Assembly (NCBI GenBank): GCA_016786745.1
Contig: JAEUVS010000149.1
Location: 1-53,542, forward strand
Reading direction: 5' to 3'
Length of the DNA stretch: 53,542 nt
Origin: Chitinophagaceae bacterium
Lineage (GTDB): Bacteria > Bacteroidota > Bacteroidia > Chitinophagales > Chitinophagaceae
Shown in pieces: positions 15,331 to 27,200 of this stretch (its first letter is position 1; each line of letters starts with the position of its first letter). The notes under the pieces were generated by a model. It saw nothing but the letters and a program-made list of their open reading frames with translations, was not told the DNA's origin and did not search any database. The position numbers and the translations under genes were made by a program.

Positions 15331-18300
15331 ATGCAATTGAATGCTTCCGGCATAGGCCGCCGCCGGTATTTAACCAAAACGCTGTTGATCATGAAACTGA
15401 CAGCTACTCTAATTCTCGCTGCCTGTCTTAATGTTAGTGCAAATGGATATGCACAGCAGGTAACACTTCTGTTACGAAATTCGACTCTGAAAAAAGTTTT
15501 TAAAGAAATAAAAAAGCAAACGGGCTACAATTTTTTATACACTGCTGAATTAATAAATGAGGCGGACAAAGTAGACGTATGGGTGAAAAATGCCTCAATA
15601 GATATGGCCTTACAGCAATGTCTTGGTAAAACCACGTTGTCATATGCTATTATCGAAAAAACAATTGTAATCAAACGAAAGGAAAATATAAAGAAAGAAA
15701 TAGAGGCGCCGCTGTTATTTCAAACCATCCGCGGAAAAATTACAGATGAAACTGGCACTCCGCTGCTGGGGGTAAGTATTCTTTTGAAAGGAACATCCAA
15801 AGGAACAGTCACTGATTCTAATGGGAATTTTGAGCTGGAGATACCTGATAATTCCTCTAAAATTCTCATCGTGTCGTATGTGGGAATGGAACAGCAGGAG
15901 ATTAGTATTGCCGGGAAAACCGAAATAGCTATTTCATTGCGCGCAGTTTCAAACCAACAGCAGGAAGCAGTGATCGTTGCCTATGGCACACAGAAAAAAG
16001 TGAACCTGACGGGTTCGGTATCGACGGTTTCAGGGGAACAGTTGGAAAACAGGCCTATCACGCAGGCATCACAGGCATTGGCAGGATTGGTAAGTGGAGT
16101 CACCGTCACACAGGGATCGGGCAGGCCTGGAAGTGATGCTTCAACGATTCAGATCAGAGGGTTAGGCACGTTTTCTGAAGCAGGAAATGAGCCGTTGGTA
16201 TTGATCGACGGGTTGGCCTCTTCTATAAATGATGTTGATCCTAACAATATAGAAAGCATTTCTGTTTTGAAAGATGCGGCTTCAGCTTCTATTTATGGAA
16301 CCCGTGCTGCAAACGGTGTGGTTTTGATCAAAACAAAACGCGGACAAAAGGGCAGGCTCCAGGTGGGATACAATAATTATGTAGGTTGGCAAAAAGTAAC
16401 TGAGGTACCTGATTTTCTTCCATCATGGGAATTTGCTACACTAACAAATGAAGCGAATGCCAATTTAGGTATTAACAACAGCTACACAGATGCTGACATT
16501 GAAAAATATAAATCAGGCACCGATCCGGATAATTATCCGAATGTTCCTCACCTAAAAAACTTATTGCAGTCAGGATCGGGTTTTCAAACCAATCATAATG
16601 TCAATTTCACAGGTGGCGACGAAAGAAATTCATATCTTTTTTCAGTAAGCTATCTCGGGCAGAACGGCGTAGTGGCTAAAGACAATTATAAGAAGTATAA
16701 TTTTTTATTGAATTTCGACAGCCGGATTAAGGATAATTTATTGCTGAGAGTTAATCTGAGTGGCTACGATGCAACTACCAATGAACCGCGTCATTCCGGA
16801 GGAGATGTAACCGATATAATCGCTGCTGCTGTACGGCAGCCCTCCATTTATGCGGGAAGAAAATCGGATGGAACTTATGGCCATCAGGATAACTATAGTC
16901 CTGAAGCGTGGCTTGCAAGTGAATCTTTTTCAAAGAATAAAAATAAAATGTTTCTCGGAGGTGCAGAACTTATCTGGGAAGTAATTCAGGGCCTTTCACT
17001 CAGTGGTAAAGTTGGGTACAATTATAGCAACAGTCAATTTAGAAGTTTCACCTCGACAATGGAATTCGACCCCGTTTCTTCGCTTGGGCCTAATTCATTA
17101 AGCGTGGGCAATGCTGAAGGATCAATAGTCACTCTTCAATCTTTATTACAATATGCAAAGAAACTTGGCGAGCATAATTTTAATGTGCTGGCAGGTTTTT
17201 CCCAGGAGTCATCGCGGGATAGATTTCAGACAGGATACAGAAGTGATTTCCCGAATAATTTATTATTTGAATTGAATGCAGGCGCATCAAGCAGTATGAC
17301 TAACGAAGGTTCTGGAAGTGAATTTGCCCTCCGGTCTTATTTCGGAAGACTAAATTATTCTTTTAAAGAAAAATATCTGTTCGAAGCTAATGCAAGATAT
17401 GATGGCACATCGCGCTTTCCACAAGCTGGCAGATGGGGATTGTTCCCTTCGTTTTCCATAGGATGGAGAATTTCTGAAGAACCCTTTGTAAAAAATAATG
17501 CGGCCTGGATTAATAATCTCAAATTTCGCGCTTCGTGGGGAAAATTGGGTAATCAGAATATTGGGAACTACCCATATCAAAGTTTCATAACCTTAGGCAG
17601 AGATTATACATTTGGCGGTAATACGGCTTCAGGCGCTGCTGTAACAACACTTGCAAATAAAGATATCACCTGGGAATCTACCACGATCACTGATGTGGGA
17701 CTTGATCTTACAGTGATGAAAGGTTCTTTAAATATGGTAGTTGATTATTTCCAGAGAAGAACATCGGGTATCCTGTATTCCGTCGCTGTATCAGGTATAC
17801 TCGGACTTACACCTTCAGAGGTGAATGCGGGTGGAGTAGAAAATAAAGGATTTGAAATTTTTATAAACTACCATCGCAAGATTGGTCCTGTTAGTTTCAA
17901 CTTAATACCGAATTTTTCATACACAAAGAATGAAGTTACTGAACTTGGTAACGGGCTTCAGAAATCAATAAGCGCCGATAATGGCAGCACTGGTTTATTT
18001 GTCGGGCACTCTTTGGGAGCAATCTATGGTTTGGAAGCCGATGGCCTCTTCGTTGATGCGAATGACATTGCATCTTATGCCAGCCAGCCTTATACAGCAA
18101 TGCCCGGATCAATTCGGTATAAAGATATCAGTGGCCCTAATGGCAAACCCGATGGCATTGTGGATCCAGACAATGATAGAACGGTCATTGGCTCCTCGTT
18201 TCCAAAATATGCTTATGGCGCTACACTTGCCACGGAGTACAAAGGATTCTATTTTTCATTACTGCTGCAGGGCCTAAGTGGCCTGGAAAAACAATTGAGG

Positions 18301-18699
18301 TCTTACGGTGCTTTCGCATTTTATAACGCTGGTCAGATACAGCGATGGCAAGCTGATGGCCGGTGGACCACCCAAAAACCGGATCGGAACGCATCTTATC
18401 CTGCGCTTACACCTACTACTCAGAATGACGGTAATACGTTTGTGTCTACCTTCTGGAACAGAAGTGGAGGCTTCCTCCGCGCCAAGAACGTACAGTTGGG
18501 ATACAACTTTTCTCCGGCTGTATTAAAGAAACTGAAGGTGAACAAGTTGGGTGTTTTCATCAGTGGTCAAAACCTGTTTTCTTTTAACAAATTTTATAAA
18601 GGTTGGGACCCGGAAGTAGTGCAGGATCCCTACAATTATGCGCCGACATTTTACCCGATTACCAGCATTTATACAGTTGGGATGAATGTTAAGTTTTGA
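15331..18699 (+). CDS. SusC/RagA family TonB-linked outer-membrane receptor with STN domain
   Basis: 1,122 residues. A signal segment (LLIMKLTATLILAACLNVSANGYAQ) is followed by an STN domain at about 45-115 (LKKVFKEIKKQTGYNFLYTA). Next come a carboxypeptidase-regulatory-like domain at about 130-210 (GKITDETGTPLLGVSILLKG), a plug at about 215-335 (VNLTGSVSTVSGEQLENRP, IQIRGLGTF, EPLVLIDG) and a barrel ending in VGMNVKF. It transports glycans bound by SusD, and its STN domain signals through the FecR/sigma pair just upstream. The SusD gene follows after 41 bases. Substrate is probably a fucosylated glycan, judging by the GH29 gene downstream. Confidence 0.96.
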   Translation: MQLNASGIGRRRYLTKTLLIMKLTATLILAACLNVSANGYAQQVTLLLRNSTLKKVFKEIKKQTGYNFLYTAELINEADKVDVWVKNASIDMALQQCLGKTTLSYAIIEKTIVIKRKENIKKEIEAPLLFQTIRGKITDETGTPLLGVSILLKGTSKGTVTDSNGNFELEIPDNSSKILIVSYVGMEQQEISIAGKTEIAISLRAVSNQQQEAVIVAYGTQKKVNLTGSVSTVSGEQLENRPITQASQALAGLVSGVTVTQGSGRPGSDASTIQIRGLGTFSEAGNEPLVLIDGLASSINDVDPNNIESISVLKDAASASIYGTRAANGVVLIKTKRGQKGRLQVGYNNYVGWQKVTEVPDFLPSWEFATLTNEANANLGINNSYTDADIEKYKSGTDPDNYPNVPHLKNLLQSGSGFQTNHNVNFTGGDERNSYLFSVSYLGQNGVVAKDNYKKYNFLLNFDSRIKDNLLLRVNLSGYDATTNEPRHSGGDVTDIIAAAVRQPSIYAGRKSDGTYGHQDNYSPEAWLASESFSKNKNKMFLGGAELIWEVIQGLSLSGKVGYNYSNSQFRSFTSTMEFDPVSSLGPNSLSVGNAEGSIVTLQSLLQYAKKLGEHNFNVLAGFSQESSRDRFQTGYRSDFPNNLLFELNAGASSSMTNEGSGSEFALRSYFGRLNYSFKEKYLFEANARYDGTSRFPQAGRWGLFPSFSIGWRISEEPFVKNNAAWINNLKFRASWGKLGNQNIGNYPYQSFITLGRDYTFGGNTASGAAVTTLANKDITWESTTITDVGLDLTVMKGSLNMVVDYFQRRTSGILYSVAVSGILGLTPSEVNAGGVENKGFEIFINYHRKIGPVSFNLIPNFSYTKNEVTELGNGLQKSISADNGSTGLFVGHSLGAIYGLEADGLFVDANDIASYASQPYTAMPGSIRYKDISGPNGKPDGIVDPDNDRTVIGSSFPKYAYGATLATEYKGFYFSLLLQGLSGLEKQLRSYGAFAFYNAGQIQRWQADGRWTTQKPDRNASYPALTPTTQNDGNTFVSTFWNRSGGFLRAKNVQLGYNFSPAVLKKLKVNKLGVFISGQNLFSFNKFYKGWDPEVVQDPYNYAPTFYPITSIYTVGMNVKF

Positions 18700-18740
18700 G
18701 CGGTAAACGAATATTGGAGTTTGTTTTAAAATTAATCAAA

Positions 18741-20369
18741 ATGAAAAGATCAAATTTTAATTATATATTTTTTGTAATGGTATCGCTGACATCGGGGATG
18801 AGTTGCAAAAAAGAATTCTTTGATAAGCAACCACTTGATGCTATTTCAGATAGAACATTCTGGAAAACAGAATCCGACGCCCAATTGGGCTTAGTAGGTT
18901 GCTACTACATAAATCAGGAAGCATTCGGAGCTGATGAATTCTGGAAAGGGAATTCCATATTACGTTTGGAATCTGCCGCGGGTAATGCATCTTGCTTTTA
19001 CCCCGAAATCAATGGCTATACCGACGGAACCCTCAATTCTTCCAATGGGAATATTGCAGCCAATTGGACCCAGGCTTATCAGAAAATAGCAGCCTGCAAT
19101 AATTTCCTGGATCATATCGGAGAGGTGTCTATGGATGAAACTAAAAAAGCTATATGGACAGCTGAAGTACGTACAATAAGGGCCTACGAATATTTTTATA
19201 TGGCACTTTACTTCGGAGATGTTCCTTTAGTTGATCATGTACTTTCAGTTGACGAGGCGAACAGTATCAGCCGCAGCCCGAGAGCCGATGTTTTTGCGTT
19301 CGCTGAAAAAGATTTAAAAGAAAGTTTTGGTGTTCTCCCAAAAACGAGACCGGATGAGGAAAATGGACGCATTACAAAAGCAGCTGCTCTCGCTATACTG
19401 GGACGGATACAGATGTTTGAAAAGAAATGGAGTGATGCCGTAACAACTTATAAAACAATCGTAGAAGACGGGGATTATATTATTTACCAGGGCGGATTCA
19501 GGGAGCAATTCTGGGAAGCTAATGAACTGAATAAAGAGATTATCCTGAGTACACAGTACACTTCTTCACCGGAGCACTGCAACGCCACTATGCAGCAAAT
19601 GTTTCCCGAAGCAAATGGCGGCTGGACAACCTATTTCCCATATAACGAGCTGGTAAAGGAATACGAATGCACTGATGGCAGGACCATCGACGAATCACCC
19701 CTGTATGATCCCAACAATCCTTATGACAATCGCGATCCGAGGTTAGAGCATACCGTTTTTATTTCTGATCGTACCGTTTTTCAGGGTATCACTTATATCT
19801 CCCGCCCTGGAGTGGGCCCTGATGGCATCAATACACATCCAACACAATTCACTGGTTACCTTCTTCACAAGTTTGTAGACGATACATTCACTTCCGGATC
19901 AAGATTTATGTCCGGTCAGAATTTTACGCTCATCCGCTATGCGGAAATTCTGTTGAGTTACCTGGAAGCACAACTTGAATCAGGCGCAGCTATTGACCAG
20001 TCGTTTCTTGATGCAACGATTAATAAAGTGCGCGGACGGGCGACAGTAAACATGCCCCCGGTTACTTCAACTGATCAGGCAGAACTCAGAAAAATTGTAA
20101 GAAGAGAACGACGTGTGGAACTGGCTTTTGAAGGACTTCGCTGGTATGATCTCATTCGCTGGGATATTGCTGCGCAGGAACTGCACAGGCAATTCACAGG
20201 CATGAAGCTCACCAATAATCCTTCAAGTTATACTGATTATCCCGTGGACGATGAAGGGTATTATCTCTTTCATAAAAAGGACTTCGTAGCGGGGAAAAAC
20301 GAACTATGGCCCATTCCGCAATCCGAAATTACTATCAATAAAAACCTGACGCAGAATCCGGGTTACTAA
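18741..20369 (+). CDS. SusD/RagB family nutrient-binding outer-membrane lipoprotein
   Basis: 542 residues from the ATG that gives the lipoprotein signal (Cys22 in GMSCKKEFFDKQP). The SusD fold is recognisable in DRTFWKTESDAQLGLVGCYY, the TPR-like helices around EVRTIRAYEYFYMALYFGDV, and the C-terminal ELRKIVRRERRVELAFEGLR followed by WYDLIRWDIA. It caps the SusC barrel on the cell surface and binds oligosaccharides. The frame is open upstream to overlap the SusC stop, but that extension lacks a signal. Confidence 0.95.
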   Translation: MKRSNFNYIFFVMVSLTSGMSCKKEFFDKQPLDAISDRTFWKTESDAQLGLVGCYYINQEAFGADEFWKGNSILRLESAAGNASCFYPEINGYTDGTLNSSNGNIAANWTQAYQKIAACNNFLDHIGEVSMDETKKAIWTAEVRTIRAYEYFYMALYFGDVPLVDHVLSVDEANSISRSPRADVFAFAEKDLKESFGVLPKTRPDEENGRITKAAALAILGRIQMFEKKWSDAVTTYKTIVEDGDYIIYQGGFREQFWEANELNKEIILSTQYTSSPEHCNATMQQMFPEANGGWTTYFPYNELVKEYECTDGRTIDESPLYDPNNPYDNRDPRLEHTVFISDRTVFQGITYISRPGVGPDGINTHPTQFTGYLLHKFVDDTFTSGSRFMSGQNFTLIRYAEILLSYLEAQLESGAAIDQSFLDATINKVRGRATVNMPPVTSTDQAELRKIVRRERRVELAFEGLRWYDLIRWDIAAQELHRQFTGMKLTNNPSSYTDYPVDDEGYYLFHKKDFVAGKNELWPIPQSEITINKNLTQNPGY

Positions 20370-20422
20370 ACGAACGATAAAGTAGGGGTCTTCAATTTCT
20401 ATATTATCCCACCGATAAAAAC

Positions 20423-21751
20423 ATGGAAAGAATTTTATTGCTGTTAATGATCGTTTTGTCTGGCTGCAAAGACAATTACTACGACGATATAAAAAAATAT
20501 ATCGACAGCCTGAAGATCGTCGACTCCCATGAGCATCAGCGTACACCAGGCGATTCTGCAGATTTTCGTTTTTTTAATACATCCTATTTCGAAAATGATC
20601 TGCGAGATGCGGGCTTAAGGGATTTTGATAGACCATTGACAGGCGGGTTCAATACGGATAGTCTTTGGGAGCATGTCGGGAAATACTATAATTATTCACG
20701 GGCGCTTAGCTCGCATGCCCAAATGATGAACTACCTGCGTATACTTTACGGATATGATAAACCGTATGTTGAAAAAAGTGACTTGCCCGGCTTATACCGG
20801 CAGATGATCGCCAATCATTATAAAAACTACAATACATGGTTTGACAAAGTGTACCATGAAGAGAATTTTGAAACCATGCTGCAGGATCAGTACTGGGACC
20901 GCTTCAACACAAATATCGACACTGATTATTTTAAGCTGGTTTGTAATGTTCATGAATGCATCAGCCTTGTTGGTGAAGCGGCGACTAATAAGAAAATAGT
21001 CTCGTCGGAAAGCCTGCTACGTTTTATGGGGAAGAAAGAAGTTCTTATTAATAATCTCGATGACTACACAAATCTGATAGATACAGTGTTGAACACGGCT
21101 AAAAGAAAAGGCGCCGTATGTATTAAAAATACGGCCGCCTATTTTAGAACCCTGGAATTTGAAGATGTCGATAGCAATGTTGCACGCGGCATTTTTGACA
21201 AGTCCGGCGCGTTGACTGCACAGGACAAAAAAAAGCTTGAAGATTATGTGTTTCATAATATCATCAAGAGATCGATTGATCTGGATCTTCCCATCCAGAT
21301 ACATACAGGGTACCTGGCCGGCCTGGGCAGCAGGATCGATAATGGCCAGCCAATGAAACTGATCAATCTATTCATCCGGTACCCCACAGCGAAATTCATG
21401 TTATTTCACGGTGGCTATCCATGGACAGGTGATTTTGTCGTCCTTGGCAAACAATTCAGTAATGTCTACCTCGACCTGGTCTGGCTTCCTCAACTTTCGA
21501 TGACATCAGCCATATATACTTTGCACGAAATGCTGGACGCCGTGCCGTATAATAAAATTTTATGGGGTGGCGATGTCGGAAGAATCGATGACGCCGTTGG
21601 TTCACTTGAACTCGCGAAAGAAGTGGTTGCTACCGTACTTTCCGAAAGAGTGGAAAAGGGCTGGATGACAAAGGAATTGGCACATGACATTGCGAAACAT
21701 ATTTTTCATGATAATGCCATTGAGCTCTTTCATCTTAAGTTACATGAATAG
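20423..21751 (+). CDS. amidohydrolase-superfamily lipoprotein
   Basis: 442 residues with a short lipoprotein signal (LLLLMIVLSGC, Cys15). Metal-site motifs of the amidohydrolase superfamily are visible: VDSHEHQ (HxH strand 1), IQIHTGY, FMLFHGGYPW and WGGDVGRID, the last supplying the catalytic Asp. The pattern is closest to the amidohydrolase-2 / uronate-isomerase-like branch, so a sugar-acid or lactone substrate is possible. The gene lies 53 bases after SusD, inside the glycan locus, and the enzyme should act at the outer membrane or periplasm. Confidence 0.85.
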   Translation: MERILLLLMIVLSGCKDNYYDDIKKYIDSLKIVDSHEHQRTPGDSADFRFFNTSYFENDLRDAGLRDFDRPLTGGFNTDSLWEHVGKYYNYSRALSSHAQMMNYLRILYGYDKPYVEKSDLPGLYRQMIANHYKNYNTWFDKVYHEENFETMLQDQYWDRFNTNIDTDYFKLVCNVHECISLVGEAATNKKIVSSESLLRFMGKKEVLINNLDDYTNLIDTVLNTAKRKGAVCIKNTAAYFRTLEFEDVDSNVARGIFDKSGALTAQDKKKLEDYVFHNIIKRSIDLDLPIQIHTGYLAGLGSRIDNGQPMKLINLFIRYPTAKFMLFHGGYPWTGDFVVLGKQFSNVYLDLVWLPQLSMTSAIYTLHEMLDAVPYNKILWGGDVGRIDDAVGSLELAKEVVATVLSERVEKGWMTKELAHDIAKHIFHDNAIELFHLKLHE

Positions 21752-21813
21752 TCTTTCCTTACGCTTTCTTACAGGATTATAGATCTTATTGTTACAGCAT
21801 ATAATTTTTCAGT

Positions 21814-22710
21814 ATGAAAAAAATGATATTGTCATTGACTTGTGTATTTCCAGTTCTCTTTGTTTTCTGCCGCAATGAAGGATTGGGGTCTCTGCATGAA
21901 AATAGAATTCCGGGAAATGCCCTCGTTAAAACTACTAAAGATTCATTACCATGGACAATCTACAATAACGTAAGCTATGGAAATGACGTGCAGCAGAAAA
22001 TGGATGTTTACCTGCCTTCGGTTAGAAATCCAAAAACAATGACATTAGTGATAATACATGGTGGAGGGTGGTGTGAGGGCGATAAATCAGAATTCAACAG
22101 TTACGTTGCTGAGTTCCAAAAGCGCCTGCCGGAATATGCTATTGCAAATTTCAATTACAGGCTTGTAAAAAACAATGAGAACTATTTTCCGACGCAGGAA
22201 AATGACATCGTGACTGCAATTGAATTTCTGAAAAGCAAAGCTCAGGATTACAATATTTCAACTGATTTCATTTTATTTGGCATGAGTGCAGGCGGACATC
22301 TTGCCTTGCTGCACGGATATAAGCACAATGATATTGCTCAGATCAAAGGAATCATTTCTGTTTTCGGCCCGTCTGATCTGCTGCAGTTGTATGGAAATGG
22401 CAAAACTGCGGTATCTAAAAATTTACAAACCTGCATAAATGCGACTCCTGAAACCAATCCTGGTATATACGATCAATCAAATCCAATCAATTTTATCACT
22501 TCACATTCGGCGCCCACTTTAATGCTTCATGGTGATAAGGACACGATCATATCAATTGAACAAGCGTACAGGCTCCGTGACAGGCTTGCTAAAAACAGCG
22601 TAGTTAATAAACTGGTAGTGTATTCCGGACAGGGCCATGGCTTTACGGGAAATGAACTGACGGATTTGTATCAACAGGTAGCGATTTTTGTTAAGGAGCT
22701 GGGAAAATAA
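21814..22710 (+). CDS. alpha/beta hydrolase (acetyl-esterase / carboxylesterase type)
   Basis: 298 residues with an N-terminal signal (MKKMILSLTCVFPVLFVFC). Conserved elements are the oxyanion motif IIHGGGWCEGDKS, nucleophile elbow GMSAGGHLAL, Asp in HGDKDTIIS and His in GQGHGFTG. This is the BD-FAE/carboxylesterase group that often removes acetyl or feruloyl groups from plant glycans. Its place between amidohydrolase and fucosidase suggests it de-esterifies the same substrate. Confidence 0.88.
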   Translation: MKKMILSLTCVFPVLFVFCRNEGLGSLHENRIPGNALVKTTKDSLPWTIYNNVSYGNDVQQKMDVYLPSVRNPKTMTLVIIHGGGWCEGDKSEFNSYVAEFQKRLPEYAIANFNYRLVKNNENYFPTQENDIVTAIEFLKSKAQDYNISTDFILFGMSAGGHLALLHGYKHNDIAQIKGIISVFGPSDLLQLYGNGKTAVSKNLQTCINATPETNPGIYDQSNPINFITSHSAPTLMLHGDKDTIISIEQAYRLRDRLAKNSVVNKLVVYSGQGHGFTGNELTDLYQQVAIFVKELGK

Positions 22711-22775
22711 ATTTCCCTCTTCTTCGCAGGTATCACAAGCTGCATTGATATTGTTTACAACCAAGTTTATTAAAA

Positions 22776-24239
22776 ATGAAAAAAAATATACTGTTATTTT
22801 TTTGCCTCCTCCTAACTGGTTTTGTTTTTTGCCAGGGGGACGAGGAACTGAGAAACGAGTGGCATAAAATGCATGAATCAAAACAAAATGCTTTAAAAGA
22901 ATATAATGACCTGAAGTTCGGCATGTTTATTCATTGGGGTGTTTATTCAAAACTGGGAGGTGTATGGAAAGGAGTAAAAATTGTTCCGGAAAAATTCGGT
23001 CCTCAGGCAACCATTGGCGAATGGATTATGCACAGCGCTAAAATACCTCGTAATGAATACTGTTCAGTGGCCAAAACATTTAATCCGGCGCAGTTTGATG
23101 CAGACCTGTGGGTGAAACTCGCAAAAGACGCAGGCATGAAATATATCATCGCCATGACAAAGCATCATGATGGCTTTTCGATGTACCATTCTGATGTCAG
23201 TGACTATAACGTTTATGACTATACTGAATTCAAACGTGATCCAATAGCCGAAATTTACAAAGCATGCAAAAAGTATGGCTTGCGCCTTGGCCTCTATTAT
23301 TCTCATTCCATTGACTGGATGGATGGCGGAGATGCTGGCATTGCGCAAGCAAAGATGCTCGACCCGCAACATGATGATGCCGATCAGGGCAATAGCTGGG
23401 ATCCTTCGCCGGTTTCCTTCGACGATTATTTAGAGCATAAAGCCAAACCACAGGTAAAAGAAATACTTACCAAATTTCCTGACTTGCTGAAGATCTGGTT
23501 CGATTATCCCAGCTATATGAACCTGCAGCAGAGCTTTGATTTTTGTAAACTGGGCTACGACTATCAGCCGCAGTGTTTGATAAACAGCCGCGTTGGCAAC
23601 GATTTGGGTGATGTATTAACTGCTGGCGACAATGAAATACCGAATGACATCAACGGGAACTATTCATTTTGGGAAACTCCGGGAACGCTCAATAACACCT
23701 GGGGATATAAAAGTTACGACCATGATTGGAAATCATTGAATGAAATGTTATTCTGGATCGTTGAGATTGCAAGTAAAGGCGGTAATTACCTGCTCAATAT
23801 CGGGCCGGATGGAAACGGAGCAGTTCCTGAAGCCAGCCAGAAAATATTAAAACAGATCGGTGTGTGGATGAAACAGAATGGTGAAGCGATATATGGAACT
23901 ACACGATGGACAACGATGAAAGAAGGACCCACGTCTCTGGTAATGAAAGGCACCGGCGAAAGAAGGAAAAAAGGATTCAATACCACTTTTACCCACAAGG
24001 ATTTTTGGTTTACGGCAAAAGACAAGAATATATATATCATTTCACTGGCATCTTCAACAGGCGATAAGATAAGGGTAAGCTCACTATTCAGTTGTTTTAA
24101 GAATATAAAGAGTATCAGCAGATTGGAAGATGGAAAGATCCTGGCTTGGAAAGTCGCCGGGAATAAAGTGGAAATTGTCAACCCCGTTGCCTCTAAAAAA
24201 ACGTTGCAGGGATTTGTATTGAAGGTTGAATTGAAATGA
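22776..24239 (+). CDS. alpha-L-fucosidase, glycoside hydrolase family 29
   Basis: 487 residues with a Sec signal (ILLFFCLLLTGFVFCQ). GH29 hallmarks: FGMFIHWGVYS near residue 53, AKTFNPAQFDADLWVKLAKD, MTKHHDGFSMYHS, and IWFDYP, whose Asp243 corresponds to the catalytic nucleophile of the family. NYLLNIGPDGNG is the typical end of the barrel. The enzyme releases terminal alpha-L-fucose from plant or animal glycans. It is the only obvious glycosidase of the locus and therefore the best clue to the imported substrate. Confidence 0.95.
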   Translation: MKKNILLFFCLLLTGFVFCQGDEELRNEWHKMHESKQNALKEYNDLKFGMFIHWGVYSKLGGVWKGVKIVPEKFGPQATIGEWIMHSAKIPRNEYCSVAKTFNPAQFDADLWVKLAKDAGMKYIIAMTKHHDGFSMYHSDVSDYNVYDYTEFKRDPIAEIYKACKKYGLRLGLYYSHSIDWMDGGDAGIAQAKMLDPQHDDADQGNSWDPSPVSFDDYLEHKAKPQVKEILTKFPDLLKIWFDYPSYMNLQQSFDFCKLGYDYQPQCLINSRVGNDLGDVLTAGDNEIPNDINGNYSFWETPGTLNNTWGYKSYDHDWKSLNEMLFWIVEIASKGGNYLLNIGPDGNGAVPEASQKILKQIGVWMKQNGEAIYGTTRWTTMKEGPTSLVMKGTGERRKKGFNTTFTHKDFWFTAKDKNIYIISLASSTGDKIRVSSLFSCFKNIKSISRLEDGKILAWKVAGNKVEIVNPVASKKTLQGFVLKVELK

Positions 24240-24289
24240 AATGATATGATATGTTATGTTATACGTGGACCCGGTTAAACGAAAAATAC

Positions 24290-27200
24290 ATGCGGTATTT
24301 ATTTTTATTACTTGTAATAGGCGCCGGTTGCCGTGATGTTCCGCAAAGGATGTTCACTCAGTTGCTGTCGAAAGAATGCGGCGTCAGTTTTGTGAATACT
24401 ATTCATGAAACGGATTCCTTCAATGTCCTGAAGTTTGAATATATGTATAATGGCGGCGGCCTGGCGGTATGTGACCTAAACGGGGATGGGCTGGTGGATT
24501 TATTTTTTGCCGGCAACCAGGTACCCGGTAAACTTTTTCTGAATGAAGGAAAAATGAAATTCAAAGACGTTACAGAACAGGCTGGTGTTGCGGGCCGGCA
24601 GGGATGGAAAACAGGTGCAACGATAGCTGATGTGAATGGCGATGGATTGCCGGATATCTATGTTTGTTATTCTGGTATCGGCCCAAAGAAGGAAAGATCG
24701 AACCAACTGTTTATAAACGGTGGAATGCGAAACGGCGTTCCTTTTTTTGAAGACAAAGCCCTGGAGTATGGAATAAGCGGCGATGGTTCCAATTCGACAC
24801 AAGCTGCTTTTTTCGACTATGATCATGACGGTGATCTCGACATGTTCCTGTTGAATCATGGTACCATGTTTTATAATCCATTTGTCAACACCGCGAGGCT
24901 GCGCAGCTTGCGTCACCCATTGTTTGGGAATAAACTTTTCCGGAATGACCCCGTGAATGGCAAAATCCATTTTACAGAAGTAAGCGAAGCTGCAGGCATT
25001 AAAGGTGGCGGAAATAATTTTGGATTAGGCGTTGCCGTTAGCGATGTCAATAATGACGGGTGGCCTGATGTTTATGTAACTAATGATTACGAGGAACAGG
25101 ATTTTTTGTACCTCAATAATAAAGATGGAACGTTTAAGGATATTACTAAAGAGTCCATCAGCCACATAACACGGTTTGGAATGGGAGTAGATATAGCCGA
25201 CTATAATAATGACGGCTTGCAGGATATTGCTGTTATGGACATGAATCCGAAAGATAATTACCGCCAGAAACTGCTGCGGGGAGCTGATGATTATGATAAA
25301 TATCAGCTATTGGTTTCCAATGGGTATTATCATCAGAATATGAGGAATATGCTGCAGTTGAATGTTGGTATTGAACCAGGCGGTAATCCTGTTTACAGTG
25401 AAATTGGTCAATTGGCAGGAATTTCTAACACGGACTGGAGCTGGGCGCCTTTGTTTGCGGATTTTGACAACGATGGCTGGAAGGATCTTTATATTACCAA
25501 TGGTGTTTGGAAAGATTTGACGGATATGGATTTTATCAAGTATGGAAAGATTGGTATGTCCGGAGTGTTTGACGCAAGCTCGCTCACGAAACTCATAAAC
25601 AAAATGCCCGCTACCCGGCTTGGCAACTACATGTTCGGGAATAATAAAAACGGTGGATTCATAAATCAGACCGCTAACTGGGGCCTGTTTCAGCCTTCCG
25701 TCAGTAGCTCCGTTGCATATGCGGACCTCGATAATGACGGAGATCTCGATTTAATTGTAAATAACCTTGGAGAGCCTTCGGAACTATGGGAAAATCATGC
25801 ACGCCAGTTACCCGGCGCCGGGCATTATATCGACATAATACTTAAAAGCAAATCTCTAAACACGTTTTGCTTCGGTGCGAAAGTAACAGCAACCACCAGG
25901 TCAGGTCTGCAGGTGCAGGAAATGTCTCCAACACGAGGTTACCAGTCTTCAGTTGATTTCAGGTTACATTTCGGATTGGGCAGCGATACTACTATCAAAA
26001 TAGATATCCAATGGCCGTATGGCGGAACTACAACGCTTCATAATGTAAAAGCTGATGAACGACTGGTGATAAATGAATACGAAAGGCAAAATATAAACGC
26101 TATTTCTTCTTCAGCAAGTGCAGGAAAAATTTTTGAAAGTGATACAGAAAACAGCGGACTGGATTTTGTTCAAAGAGAAAATGCATATGTGGATACTAAA
26201 ACGCAATCTCTTTTACCGTGGCAGATTTCAAGGCAGGGGCCGAAAATGAGCAAGGCCGATGTAAACGGAGATGGATTGGAAGACGTATTTGTCGGGGCGC
26301 CTTATGGACAACCCGCCGTGCTTTTTATCCAGGAAAAGAATGGACATTTTGTGCGATCGGTATCCCAACCCTGGATACAGGATTCACTTTCTGAAGATAT
26401 TGGTTCTTGCTTTTTTGATGCAGACCAGGATGGTGATTATGATCTTTACGTGGTGAGCGGCGGGAGCGAGCCGCATGGTAACGATGGCGAAATGCAAGAT
26501 CGGCTATACCTCAACGACAGAAATGGCAATTTTAGCAAGGTGCCCGGAGCATTGCCTGTGTTTAGCGGAAGCAGATCCTGCCCGGTTCCTATAGATTATG
26601 ACAATGATGGAGACCTGGACTTATTTGTGGGAGGATACAGTCAACCGGGGCATTTTCCGGAAGCATCAAAAAGTTACCTGTTAAGAAACGATTCCCAAAA
26701 GAGCCGCCTGTTATTTACTGAAATGGAAACCGCCGGGCACGCCTTAGGCACGGTAGGAATGGTAACACAGGCTGTAAGTATTGATATCAATGAAGATGGT
26801 TGGGCTGATTTATTAGTTGCGGGAGATTGGATGCCTTTAAAACTTTTTATCAATGAGAAAGGAAAATTTAAAGACGCTTCTATCAGTTATGGATTGGAAA
26901 ACACGGAAGGACTATGGGAAAAAATACTGCCTGCAGATATTGACGGCGATGGCGACCTGGATTTTGTTGTCGGGGCACTGGCACCCAATACACAGTTGAA
27001 AGCAATGGCTGAAGAGCCAATGCGTATATACGTCAATGACTTTGATAAGAACGGCACTTCAGATCCTGTTCTGTGCTACTATTTAGACGGAGAAAATTAT
27101 CCTTATCCTTCATTAGATGAACTGGCGGGTCAGATACCGGTCGTCCGGAAAAAGTTTTTGCATTATAGAGATTATGCAAACGCGACGGCTGCTGACGTTT